Origin: Clostridia bacterium
GTDB lineage: Bacteria > Bacillota > Clostridia > Oscillospirales > CAG-272
Direction of reading: 5' to 3'
DNA length: 6,152 nt
Assembly: GCA_017556845.1 (NCBI GenBank)
Contig: JAFYMA010000145.1
Location: 1 to 6,152, forward strand
Part shown: piece after piece, positions 1 through 6,128 of the stretch
How the letters are laid out: each line of letters starts with the position of its first letter
Position numbering within the stretch: position 1 is the first letter of the stretch
Made by a program: the position numbers and the translations under genes
Notes under the pieces: generated by a model
The model's database searches: none
What the model was told of the DNA's origin: nothing
Seen by the model: the letters and a program-made list of their open reading frames with translations, nothing else

Positions 1-2
1 CG

Positions 3-623
3 ATAACGCACGAGGAAGCAGTAGCTTTAATGGAAAAGCTCATTTCGCTGAACGAGGCACAAGCGGGAATGGAGCCTGATGAAATGTGCAGCAATGAATA
101 TGTTGATAAAGAAACTGACACCGCTCTGAAAGAAGTTTTTCATACGCCGAATATGGCTATTGCATATTTCTATCCAACCGATCCGTTTAAAACCGTTGAC
201 GGCTGGAATGCTTATATGAAGACCTTTTTGACAGAGGAATTTGCTGATAGTATTGGTTTGTTTGGTAAGAACGCAGTCATACAGCACGAAGGGAACGTAT
301 ATTTTGTAGACGGAGGGGCTACTGCACCGTATTATCCTGCATATAACAAAAAACAGATATCGGAAAATGTACGCATAGTAGATAACGATACGTTTGCTTT
401 TAATGCTCTTTATGAATATCAGCATTGGTGCGAAAAGGAAATAGATGTTGTATATACTGAAGACGGCTGGAGAATAACTGACTGTGAAACGGCACGTCTG
501 TTTGCAAAGACGTTTTCCGGAAACCCCGACACGAGTGATAACATCATCGTTATCGTTGTGTGTGCGACGGTAGCTCTTGTCGGCATTGCGTTGACGGCGA
601 ACAAAAGGCGTTTTGCAAGATAA
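3..623 (+). CDS. Surface-anchored hypothetical protein, 5'-truncated by the window edge
   Basis: The frame is open from base 3 with no stop before the first ATG at base 30, and that ATG has no convincing Shine-Dalgarno sequence. There is also no signal peptide, although the C-terminus looks exported, so I read this as the last 206 residues of a longer gene. Visible features, counted from the codon at base 3: a soluble, acidic, aromatic-rich region (about 1-170), then NPDTSD at 174-179, a hydrophobic segment at about 180-199 and a basic tail NKRRFAR. That order (NPxT motif, membrane span, positive tail) is the layout of a sortase sorting signal; the usual Gly after Thr is Ser here. The soluble part, ending in a pattern like EDGWRITDCE, loosely recalls IseA/YoeB-like secreted domains, but this is only an impression. 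Role unknown. Its 3' end faces the convergent lipoprotein gene across a terminator. Confidence 0.85.
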   Translation: MTHEEAVALMEKLISLNEAQAGMEPDEMCSNEYVDKETDTALKEVFHTPNMAIAYFYPTDPFKTVDGWNAYMKTFLTEEFADSIGLFGKNAVIQHEGNVYFVDGGATAPYYPAYNKKQISENVRIVDNDTFAFNALYEYQHWCEKEIDVVYTEDGWRITDCETARLFAKTFSGNPDTSDNIIVIVVCATVALVGIALTANKRRFAR

Positions 624-670
624 ATAAACGCTGTACGACGTGATGTTTGCCTTCGGCAAGTGAAAATAAT

Positions 671-708
671 AAAGCGTTTACACGGAAATTACGTGCAAAC
701 GCTTTTTT
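671..708. terminator. Bidirectional rho-independent terminator between convergent genes
   Basis: A 9 bp perfect stem (AAAGCGTTT at 671-679 with AAACGCTTT at 697-705) continues, after one A-C mismatch, into CACG/CGTG (681-684 with 692-695), closing on a 7-base loop. On the + strand it is followed by six T (703-708) and more T-rich sequence, ending transcription of the surface-protein gene. Read on the - strand the hairpin is followed by TTTATTATTTT, so it should also end the lipoprotein transcript, whose stop codon (710-712) lies only 4 bases from the stem. Confidence 0.85.
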
Positions 709-709
709 A

Positions 710-1036
710 TTATTTTTTGACGCTTTTGGCTACTATCTGCTTTTGCGGTGTATATCCGTCAGGGTAGCCCGTTTCGTAGCTTATCTGCGTTATTTCATCG
801 TACGATACTGTGACCGTGTCGCCCTCGTTAAGTCCGTCCGTATCGCTCCACACGATCTTATACCATTCGCCGTCGTCGCCGTAGGCAAAGAACCAATCGT
901 CCGTTACGGCGTCGCACCGAGTCATACTTTCAACTATCGTCAGCTTTATTTCGTATTGCCCCTTTTCGCCCGAGCAGGCGGAAAAAAGACACACCGCGCA
1001 AGCAATTATCATAATAACCGATACAATTCTTTTCAT
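710..1036 (-). CDS. Small predicted lipoprotein of unknown function, 108 aa
   Basis: The N-terminus is a classic lipoprotein signal peptide: MKR, a hydrophobic core (residues 4-18) and the lipobox LFSAC with the acylated cysteine at residue 21. The mature protein would be about 88 residues tethered to the outer face of the membrane. It is hydrophilic, rich in acidic and aromatic residues, and reads as a short beta-rich domain (for example the stretch LNEGDTVTVSYDEI near residues 69-82); I do not recognise a named family. The start is well supported: AAGGGTG (complement of 1044-1050) sits 7 bases before the ATG. It follows the MATE transporter gene on the same strand after 19 bp, so the two are probably one transcript, and the terminator hairpin comes right after its stop. 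A role as an accessory of the transporter is only an inference from position. Confidence 0.85.
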   Translation of the reverse strand: MKRIVSVIMIIACAVCLFSACSGEKGQYEIKLTIVESMTRCDAVTDDWFFAYGDDGEWYKIVWSDTDGLNEGDTVTVSYDEITQISYETGYPDGYTPQKQIVAKSVKK

Positions 1037-1055
1037 TTCAATTCACCCTTCCGTA

Positions 1056-2426
1056 TCAAGACGCCTGTTTTTCGGCTATCCTTTTTATCCAATTATATCT
1101 GTTGACCTTTATCGCCGCAGGCAGACATTTGAACACCTGATCTGCGTTAAGGCACGCAATTACCGCTACGGGATGCCAATTCCACAGAAAAGCCGCCGCA
1201 AACGAAAGCGGCAGAACGATGAGCCAGATGCTTATTATATCGAGAACAAGCACGAATTTTGAATCTCCCCCGCCCCTTACGATACCCGTATTCACGGGCA
1301 TCTGATAAGACGTGCCAACACACGTTACGCACAGAACGAGCAGAAATCCGTTTGCCAATATCTTCGCCTCGTCGGATATGTTGCCGTAAAGGGATATTAC
1401 GGGCGTTCTTATAATAAACAGCAGTATTCCCGTGCATACGCCGATACAGATAAATATAAATTGCAGTGTTTTTGAGTATTCCTTTATCTGCTGCTTGCTC
1501 TTACATTCGCCTATCGACTTACCTATTATAACGCTTGCGGCAGTTGCAGAGCCTATTGCCGCCACCTTAAGCACGCTGTAAAGCGTTGTTGATACCGAGT
1601 TTGCCGCCATTGCCGCATCGTCCATATTTCCGAGTATTACCGTTTGCAGCGCCGTTGAGACACCGAAAAGTCCGTCTGTAACGACGAACGGAATACACGT
1701 TTTTAAATACTTTTTAAAAAGCTGTGAGTCCGTTTTTACAAGCTCTTTTGCCTTCATCGGCAGATTTTTTTCAATAAACAGCACGTGTATCAAAACGTAC
1801 AAAAGCTCAGCACACCGCGCTATCAGCGTTGCTATTGCCGCACCCCTTGCCCCCATGCTTTCAAATCCGAGCTTGCCGAATATCAGAATATAATTCAAGG
1901 TAATGTTTATTACGAGCGTTATCAGTGAAACGACGAATCCGACCTTGACGCTTTCGACTGAACGCATACTCGCCAAAAGAATGCTCGTGAGAGCGAAAAC
2001 GGGGTACGTATATTTTATATATTCAAGATATTCTACACCGTGAGATATTATTTCGGGCGAGTCTGTGAATATTCCGACTATTTTTTCCGGCATTACCGAT
2101 GCCAGCGTGAACAGAATTACCGCAAAGGTCATACCGCATGCGAGCGATGCGACGGTCAGGCGCTTTATAGGCGTAGTATTCCTCATTCCCCAATACTGAC
2201 TGCACATTACGACGAGCGCATTTCCAAGCCCGACGATTATTTGCAAAAACACGAACTGCACCTGATTGCAAGCCGCCGCGCCCGATAAGGCTGGCTCACT
2301 GTACGAGCCGAGCATAATGTTATCTGCAAGGTTTACACCGAGCACGATAACGTGGTTCAAAACGAGAACTCTCCACAAGGAAAAAAAGCTCTTGTAAAAT
2401 CCCTTGTCCTTAGTCAATATCTGCAT
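1056..2426 (-). CDS. MATE family multidrug/cation efflux transporter, 456 aa
   Basis: An integral membrane protein of about 12 hydrophobic segments, the usual size for the MATE (NorM/DinF) family, which exports organic cations, drugs or metabolites in exchange for Na+ or H+. Recognisable family marks are NLADNIMLG at residues 32-40 in the first membrane segment (with an acidic Asp35), the central stretch NYILIFGKLGFESMGARG at 178-195 that closes the N-terminal half, and RGGGDSKF at 384-391 in the C-terminal half. The substrate cannot be told from sequence. Start: AGGAGA (complement of 2432-2437) lies 5 bases before the ATG. It is read from a near-consensus promoter at 2478-2506 and is followed by the lipoprotein gene 19 bp after its stop. 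Apparently full-length, with no sign of frameshift. Confidence 0.95.
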   Translation of the reverse strand: MQILTKDKGFYKSFFSLWRVLVLNHVIVLGVNLADNIMLGSYSEPALSGAAACNQVQFVFLQIIVGLGNALVVMCSQYWGMRNTTPIKRLTVASLACGMTFAVILFTLASVMPEKIVGIFTDSPEIISHGVEYLEYIKYTYPVFALTSILLASMRSVESVKVGFVVSLITLVINITLNYILIFGKLGFESMGARGAAIATLIARCAELLYVLIHVLFIEKNLPMKAKELVKTDSQLFKKYLKTCIPFVVTDGLFGVSTALQTVILGNMDDAAMAANSVSTTLYSVLKVAAIGSATAASVIIGKSIGECKSKQQIKEYSKTLQFIFICIGVCTGILLFIIRTPVISLYGNISDEAKILANGFLLVLCVTCVGTSYQMPVNTGIVRGGGDSKFVLVLDIISIWLIVLPLSFAAAFLWNWHPVAVIACLNADQVFKCLPAAIKVNRYNWIKRIAEKQAS

Positions 2427-2438
2427 TTGTTTCTCCTG

Positions 2439-2461
2439 TATACGTTTAAAGGCTGTGCAAA
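2439..2461 (-). repeat. Mirrored leader element, copy 1 (MATE mRNA leader)
   Basis: On the - strand this reads TTTGCACAGC, three bases (CTT), TAAACG, one base (T), ATA. The copy at 2640-2662 on the + strand has the same 10, 6 and 3 bases at the same spacing, so 19 of 23 positions agree without gaps. It lies just downstream of the predicted start of transcription and ends 1 base before the AGGAG ribosome binding region. The RNA can form a hairpin with GGCTG (2470-2466) pairing CAGCC (2455-2451) around a 10-base loop. Function unknown; it could be a DNA operator or an RNA element. Confidence 0.6.
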
Positions 2462-2477
2462 AGGTCAGCCACCGTTA

Positions 2478-2506
2478 ATTCTATCACATTTTTACGGGCA
2501 TTTCAA
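2478..2506 (-). promoter_or_regulatory. Predicted sigma-A promoter of the MATE-lipoprotein unit
   Basis: On the - strand: -35 TTGAAA (complement of 2501-2506), a 17 bp spacer, and -10 TAGAAT (complement of 2478-2483). Each box is one base from consensus with optimal spacing. Transcription would start near 2471, giving a leader of about 45 bases before the ATG. Confidence 0.8.
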
Positions 2507-2590
2507 CGAATAATTGTGAACGAGGGGGGAATATGTGCAAAACGGTCTTTAATATACCGATATAAAACGCCGATAATTAATAAAATCAAG

Positions 2591-2619
2591 TTGACAAAGC
2601 GAGGCGTTTTTGCTAAAAT
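2591..2619 (+). promoter_or_regulatory. Predicted sigma-A promoter of aroE-aroK (and probably recQ)
   Basis: Perfect -35 TTGACA (2591-2596), 17 bp spacer, -10 TAAAAT (2614-2619, one base off TATAAT). Transcription would start near 2626, leaving a leader of about 65 bases. This also shows that an in-frame ATG-free extension of the aroE frame back to base 2610 cannot be coding, since it would begin inside the promoter. Confidence 0.85.
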
Positions 2620-2639
2620 TACCTTACCGTTCCGTTGGC

Positions 2640-2662
2640 TTTGCACAGCGGATAAACGCATA
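2640..2662 (+). repeat. Mirrored leader element, copy 2 (aroE-aroK mRNA leader)
   Basis: Reads TTTGCACAGC, three bases (GGA), TAAACG, one base (C), ATA; 19/23 identical to the - strand copy at 2461-2439. It starts about 15 bases after the predicted transcription start, close to where copy 1 lies in its own leader (about 11 bases). Here too a hairpin can form: TCCGTT (2631-2636) with AGCGGA (2647-2652), including one G-T pair, around a 10-base loop. Confidence 0.6.
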
Positions 2663-2665
2663 TAT

Positions 2666-2677
2666 TTGTTTAAACAA
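2666..2677. repeat. 12 bp perfect palindrome next to the aroE-aroK ribosome binding site
   Basis: TTGTTTAAACAA is its own reverse complement and ends 1 base before the GAGGA ribosome binding site (2679-2683). It could be a repressor-type half-site pair or a weak hairpin over the translation start region, or simply AT-rich chance. Confidence 0.4.
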
Positions 2678-2690
2678 CGAGGAAAATTAT

Positions 2691-3911
2691 ATGGAATTCG
2701 GATTGATAGGCAGAAAGCTGCCTCACAGCTTATCGCCTCTTATACATTCAAAAACGGGCGCTTTGCCTTACGTTCTTACGGAGCTTGAGCCGCAGGAGCT
2801 TGGGGATTTTTTTGCAAAGCGTGATTTCAAGGGCATAAACGTGACCATACCGTACAAAATAGAAGCCTTCACCTACTGCGATGAGGTATCGCCCTTAGCT
2901 GAACGCATCGGGTGCGTTAATACCGTTATAAAACGGCAGGACGGCACGCTTTACGGCGACAACACCGATTATTACGGGCTTAAGCATTTGTTTGTAAGTG
3001 CAAATATCGACCCTGCGGGCAAAAAGGCGTTGATACTCGGAAGCGGCGGCTCGTCGCTGACTGCACACTGCGTTCTTGAGGATCTCGGTGCGGAAAAGAT
3101 AATAACCGTATCGAGAACGGGCGAAAACAACTACGAAAACCTGCATCTTCATTCAGATGCCGCCGTCATCGTGAACACGACTCCCGTGGGAATGTTCCCG
3201 GATAAAACCGATCTTTTACCCGTTGATATATCTCTGTTTCCGCATTTGCAGGGCGTTGTCGATCTTATATTCAATCCGCTTAATACAAGGCTCGTTCTTG
3301 CTGCAAGTGAAAGGGGCATATCCGCTGTCGGCGGTATAGGAATGCTCGTCGTTCAGGGCTTTAAGGCAGCGGAGCATTTTCTTGGCAGGCAGTACAGCGA
3401 GTCTGATATGGTAAACGCTCAAAGAAAGATCGTATCTACCGTACAAAACACGGTTTTGATAGGCATGCCCGGAAGCGGCAAAACGACGATCGGTAAGGCG
3501 CTTGCGAAAATGACCGACAGAGAATTTTTCGATACGGACGAGCTTATCGTTCAAAAATGCGGTATGTCCATACCCGAATTTTTCAAGCTGTACGGCGAAA
3601 AAGCGTTCCGTGAGCTTGAAACGGAGGTGCTTGCCTCTTTGTCAAACAAAAATGGCGCCGTTATCGCCGTTGGCGGCGGTGCGGTTCTGAGGCAGGAGAA
3701 TAGGACGTATATAAAGCAAAACGGCATAGCCGTATTTATTAAAAGAGATATTTCAAGCCTTGCAACAGACGGCAGACCTCTTTCAAAGAATCTTGATGAA
3801 ATGTATAAGGTAAGACTGCCGATATACGAGAAAATGAGCGATATTGATCTTTCGCTTTGCTCGAACGATCCGAACGAAAACGCAAGACGTCTTTGCGAGC
3901 TTATTTATTGA
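2691..3911 (+). CDS. aroE-aroK: Bifunctional shikimate dehydrogenase-shikimate kinase (AroE-AroK fusion), 406 aa
   Basis: Catalyses two consecutive cytosolic steps toward chorismate: NADPH-dependent reduction of 3-dehydroshikimate, then ATP-dependent phosphorylation of shikimate. AroE half (about 1-244): shikimate-binding SLS at 13-15, catalytic Lys56 in NVTIPYK, Asp93 in DNTD, glycine motif GSGG at 117-120, SRT at 141-143, NTTPVGM at 162-168 and Gln222 near the C-terminal helix. AroK half (about 253-406): P-loop GMPGSGKT at 258-265, Asp281 and Asp283 in FFDTD, Arg307 in FRELE, GGG at 328-330, lid Arg362 in GRPL and Arg375 in RLPIYE. All key residues are present, so both activities are expected. 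The AroE Rossmann part is short: about 21 residues separate SRT from NTTP against about 38 in E. coli AroE as I recall it. I chose the ATG at 2691 because GAGGA (2679-2683) precedes it by 7 bases and MEFGLIGRKL matches a normal AroE start. recQ follows after 35 bp. Confidence 0.95.
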   Translation: MEFGLIGRKLPHSLSPLIHSKTGALPYVLTELEPQELGDFFAKRDFKGINVTIPYKIEAFTYCDEVSPLAERIGCVNTVIKRQDGTLYGDNTDYYGLKHLFVSANIDPAGKKALILGSGGSSLTAHCVLEDLGAEKIITVSRTGENNYENLHLHSDAAVIVNTTPVGMFPDKTDLLPVDISLFPHLQGVVDLIFNPLNTRLVLAASERGISAVGGIGMLVVQGFKAAEHFLGRQYSESDMVNAQRKIVSTVQNTVLIGMPGSGKTTIGKALAKMTDREFFDTDELIVQKCGMSIPEFFKLYGEKAFRELETEVLASLSNKNGAVIAVGGGAVLRQENRTYIKQNGIAVFIKRDISSLATDGRPLSKNLDEMYKVRLPIYEKMSDIDLSLCSNDPNENARRLCELIY

Positions 3912-3933
3912 AAATATAAAGTATAAAAAATAA

Positions 3934-3943
3934 AGGGAGGGGG
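3934..3943 (+). promoter_or_regulatory. Strong ribosome binding site of recQ
   Basis: AGGGAGGGGG ends 3 bases before the ATG at 3947; its AGGGAGG core is 6 bases from the start codon, an optimal distance. It fixes the recQ start. No separate promoter is evident in the 35 bp gap, which supports co-transcription with aroE-aroK. Confidence 0.75.
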
Positions 3944-3946
3944 AGC

Positions 3947-5788
3947 ATGCAGAGCAAAGAGGAGCTTTTGAAGAAATATTTCGGCCACAGTCAGTTCAGG
4001 CAGGGGCAAAGCGTTCTTATTGACAGTATTCTTGACGGTAAGGACGTTATCGGAATAATGCCGACGGGCGCAGGCAAATCCGTATGCTATCAGATCCCTG
4101 CTTTGATGTCGGACGGGGTAACGCTCGTGATCTCGCCGCTCATATCGCTTATGAACGATCAGGTTCGGGCTCTTGTAAATTCGGGAATACGTGCCGCGTA
4201 CATAAACAGCTCTCTTTCGTACAATCAGTATATAAAGGCACTGACGAACGCATCGCACGGGCTTTATAAAATAATATACGTTGCGCCCGAACGGCTTGAA
4301 GCGCCTGAATTCAGGGCAGCATGCGCTGAAATGAACGTGACGCTCGTTGCGGTTGATGAGGCGCACTGCGTTTCTCAATGGGGGCAGGATTTCCGACCGT
4401 CGTATCTTATGATCGACGATTTTATACGCAGTCTTCCGCAAAGACCTACGGTAAGCGCTTTCACCGCAACGGCGACCGGCGAGGTCAAGGAGGATATCAA
4501 GCATCTTCTGGGGCTTATAGATCCCGTTTCCGTAACGACGGGCTTTGACAGACCGAATTTATTTTTCAGCGTTCTTACGCCCAAAAAGCGTGACGATGCG
4601 CTTTTACAGCTCGTTGGAAAAAGGCGTGAGGACACGGGCATAATCTACTGTTCAACGAGAAAAAACACCGAAAAGGTGTGCGAGCTTCTGTGCCGTAACG
4701 GATATTCTGCAACGCGGTATCACGCAGGGCTTTCCGACGGTGAGCGAACGGCAAATCAAAACGATTTCATATACGACAGAAAGAAAATAATGGTCGCAAC
4801 GAACGCATTCGGTATGGGTATAGATAAGCCCGACGTTTCTTACGTCATACATTATAATATGCCGAAGAATATCGAAAGCTATTATCAGGAGGCGGGCAGA
4901 GCAGGCAGGGACGGACGGCAGGCAGAGTGTATCCTGCTTTATAACGGCTCTGATATTTTTACGAATAAGTTTCTGATAGAAAACAGCGAAAACGGCTTTG
5001 AGGGAGAGGAAAGGGAAAATATCCGCCGACGTGAATTGTCACGTCTGAATGATATGATAGATTATTGCACGGAGGGAAAATGCCTCAGAAGCAGTATTTT
5101 GCGGTATTTCGGCGAGGAGTGCGAGGATAAATGCACCTTTTGCGGAAATTGCGTTAAAAAGGCTATACAGCAGACAGAGGAGGAAAGCGTTGATATTACC
5201 GAATACGCGGTGCAGATACTTTCTTGTGTTGCCTCTACGTCGCAAAGGTACGGCGCATCGCTCATAATATCAATACTGAGGGGCGAAAAGAGCGAAAGGA
5301 TAATGACGTTTGAGCTGAATAAAACTCCCTCGTACGGCAGGCTTGATTTTTTGACCGAAAGAAGTATAAAGGCGTATATAGATCATATGGTGAAGTCAGG
5401 ATTGCTTGAAAGAAGTGAAGGGCAGTATCCTATATTGCGTCTTACACAGCTTTCGCAAGGGGTGATATTCAACGGTGAAAGGGTGCTTGTACCGAAAAAG
5501 CTGATGCCGGGCGTAGATGGGGCAAAGGATATGCAAAGATCTCATGATATTGACAAGGAACTGCTGTTCTGTCTTAAAAAGCTGCGTACGGCGATAGCGC
5601 TTGATGAAAAAATACCTGCTTATATGATATTCAGCGATGCATCGCTTGAGGATATGTGCAGGCGTCTGCCGATGAGAGAGGAAGAATTTTTGACAGTAAC
5701 GGGTGTCGGAGAGATGAAAAAAGAAAAATACGGCGAGGAATTTATGTCTATTATACGCTCGTACGTGCAAAACGGCGGAGTTTTTTGA
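3947..5788 (+). CDS. recQ: ATP-dependent DNA helicase RecQ, 613 aa
   Basis: A 3'-5' superfamily 2 helicase that acts in recombination and stalled-fork repair. Domains in order: motif 0 FRQGQ (17-21), Walker A PTGAGKS (39-45), DEAH box (137-140), the aromatic-rich loop QWGQDFRPSY (144-153) that couples ssDNA binding to ATP hydrolysis, SAFTATAT (170-177), second RecA lobe with ATNAFGMGID (284-293) and motif VI QEAGRAGRDG (314-323). The RQC zinc site is intact: Cys379, Cys396, Cys399 and Cys402, spaced as in E. coli RecQ (380, 397, 400, 403). A winged-helix region follows (about 411-520) and a C-terminal HRDC domain (about 536-606). Length equals the usual bacterial RecQ (about 600-610), so it is complete. 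The start follows a very strong ribosome binding site. Probably read from the aroE-aroK promoter; I see no clear terminator after its stop. Confidence 0.97.
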   Translation: MQSKEELLKKYFGHSQFRQGQSVLIDSILDGKDVIGIMPTGAGKSVCYQIPALMSDGVTLVISPLISLMNDQVRALVNSGIRAAYINSSLSYNQYIKALTNASHGLYKIIYVAPERLEAPEFRAACAEMNVTLVAVDEAHCVSQWGQDFRPSYLMIDDFIRSLPQRPTVSAFTATATGEVKEDIKHLLGLIDPVSVTTGFDRPNLFFSVLTPKKRDDALLQLVGKRREDTGIIYCSTRKNTEKVCELLCRNGYSATRYHAGLSDGERTANQNDFIYDRKKIMVATNAFGMGIDKPDVSYVIHYNMPKNIESYYQEAGRAGRDGRQAECILLYNGSDIFTNKFLIENSENGFEGEERENIRRRELSRLNDMIDYCTEGKCLRSSILRYFGEECEDKCTFCGNCVKKAIQQTEEESVDITEYAVQILSCVASTSQRYGASLIISILRGEKSERIMTFELNKTPSYGRLDFLTERSIKAYIDHMVKSGLLERSEGQYPILRLTQLSQGVIFNGERVLVPKKLMPGVDGAKDMQRSHDIDKELLFCLKKLRTAIALDEKIPAYMIFSDASLEDMCRRLPMREEEFLTVTGVGEMKKEKYGEEFMSIIRSYVQNGGVF

Positions 5789-5851
5789 ATTGATGATAAG
5801 CTGAAAACCGCAGAGGAAAGCCACTTTTTCGATTTAACGCTGATTTTGATC

Positions 5852-5888
5852 AAAAAAATCTGAAAAAAATCAAAAAAAATTCGAAAAA
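5852..5888. promoter_or_regulatory. Phased A-tracts (UP-element-like, probably bent DNA) upstream of the tRNA promoter
   Basis: Four runs of 5-8 A begin at 5852, 5863, 5872 and 5884, that is at steps of 11, 9 and 12, close to the helical repeat. The last ends 4 bases before the -35 box. Such AT-rich, bent sequence commonly boosts stable-RNA promoters through the RNA polymerase alpha C-terminal domain; here that role is inferred from position. Confidence 0.55.
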
Positions 5889-5892
5889 GGGG

Positions 5893-5921
5893 TTGACAAA
5901 TCGGAATTTATGTGGTATATT
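5893..5921 (+). promoter_or_regulatory. Promoter of the tRNA operon
   Basis: Perfect -35 TTGACA (5893-5898), 17 bp spacer, -10 TATATT (5916-5921, one base off consensus). Predicted start of transcription near 5928, about 37 bases before tRNA-Val. Confidence 0.9.
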
Positions 5922-5927
5922 AATTAA

Positions 5928-5962
5928 GCCGTGCAGCGAGAGGCACTCGCACAGCAAGCGGC
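5928..5962 (+). other. Leader hairpin of the tRNA precursor
   Basis: From the predicted first transcribed base the leader folds on itself: GCCG (5928-5931) with CGGC (5959-5962), TGC (5932-5934) with GCA (5954-5956), and an inner stem GCGAG (5936-5940) with CTCGC (5946-5950) around a 5-base loop. The hairpin ends 2 bases before the mature 5' end of tRNA-Val, where RNase P would cut. The pairing is seen; a role in processing or stability is inferred. Confidence 0.45.
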
Positions 5963-5964
5963 GT

Positions 5965-6040
5965 GGGAGCATAGCTCAGCTGGGAGAGCATCTGCCTTAC
6001 AAGCAGAGGGTCATAGGTTCGAGCCCTATTGTTCCCACCA
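5965..6040 (+). tRNA. tRNA-Val (anticodon TAC)
   Basis: Full cloverleaf of 76 bases with encoded CCA (6038-6040). Acceptor GGGAGCA (5965-5971) pairs TGTTCCC (6030-6036) with one G-T wobble; D stem GCTC/GAGC; anticodon stem TCTGC/GCAGA around loop CTTACAA, anticodon TAC at 5998-6000; T stem ATAGG/CCTAT with loop TTCGAGC. Reads valine codons GTA/GTG and probably others by wobble. First gene of the tRNA operon. Confidence 0.98.
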
Positions 6041-6045
6041 CATTC

Positions 6046-6122
6046 GGCCCGGTAGTTCAGTTGGTTAGAACGCTAGCCTGTCACGCTAGAGGTCAGGGGT
6101 TCGAGTCCCCTTCGGGTCGCCA
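6046..6122 (+). tRNA. tRNA-Asp (anticodon GTC)
   Basis: Full cloverleaf of 77 bases with encoded CCA (6120-6122) and the G discriminator at 6119 expected for tRNA-Asp. Acceptor GGCCCGG (6046-6052) pairs TCGGGTC (6112-6118) with two G-T wobbles; anticodon stem CTAGC/GCTAG around CTGTCAC, anticodon GTC at 6080-6082; T stem AGGGG/CCCCT with loop TTCGAGT. Only 5 bases separate it from tRNA-Val, so both come from one precursor. Confidence 0.98.
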
Positions 6123-6128
6123 ACACCT

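Noticed and set aside
27..659. 210-codon open frame on the - strand opposite the surface-protein gene
   Set aside because: It lies antisense to a gene with a coherent soluble region and anchor, has low-complexity, Cys/Ile/Arg-rich content, and no ribosome binding site or promoter is apparent.
647..659. Small hairpin TTGCC/GGCAA just after the surface-protein gene
   Set aside because: Only 5 bp with no T-tract; the larger hairpin at 671-705 explains termination.
647..1105. 152-codon open frame on the + strand across the lipoprotein gene
   Set aside because: It runs through the terminator hairpin and antisense to a gene with a signal peptide, lipobox and ribosome binding site.
2533..2565. 10-codon leader peptide preceded by AGGGGGGA
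   Set aside because: It lies upstream of the aroE-aroK promoter, the spacing to the purine run is only about 2-3 bases, and it has no run of aromatic codons that would suggest attenuation.
2557..2575. Direct repeat CCGATA twice, 13 bases apart, upstream of the aroE-aroK -35 box
   Set aside because: Six-base repeats in AT-rich sequence are expected by chance and there is no further support.
2610..2690. N-terminal extension of AroE-AroK by 27 residues
   Set aside because: It would start inside the promoter spacer, resembles no AroE N-terminus and lacks a ribosome binding site; the ATG at 2691 has one.
3905..4504. 199-codon open frame on the - strand opposite recQ
   Set aside because: The + strand encodes clear RecQ motifs here; this is an antisense shadow rich in Arg and His.
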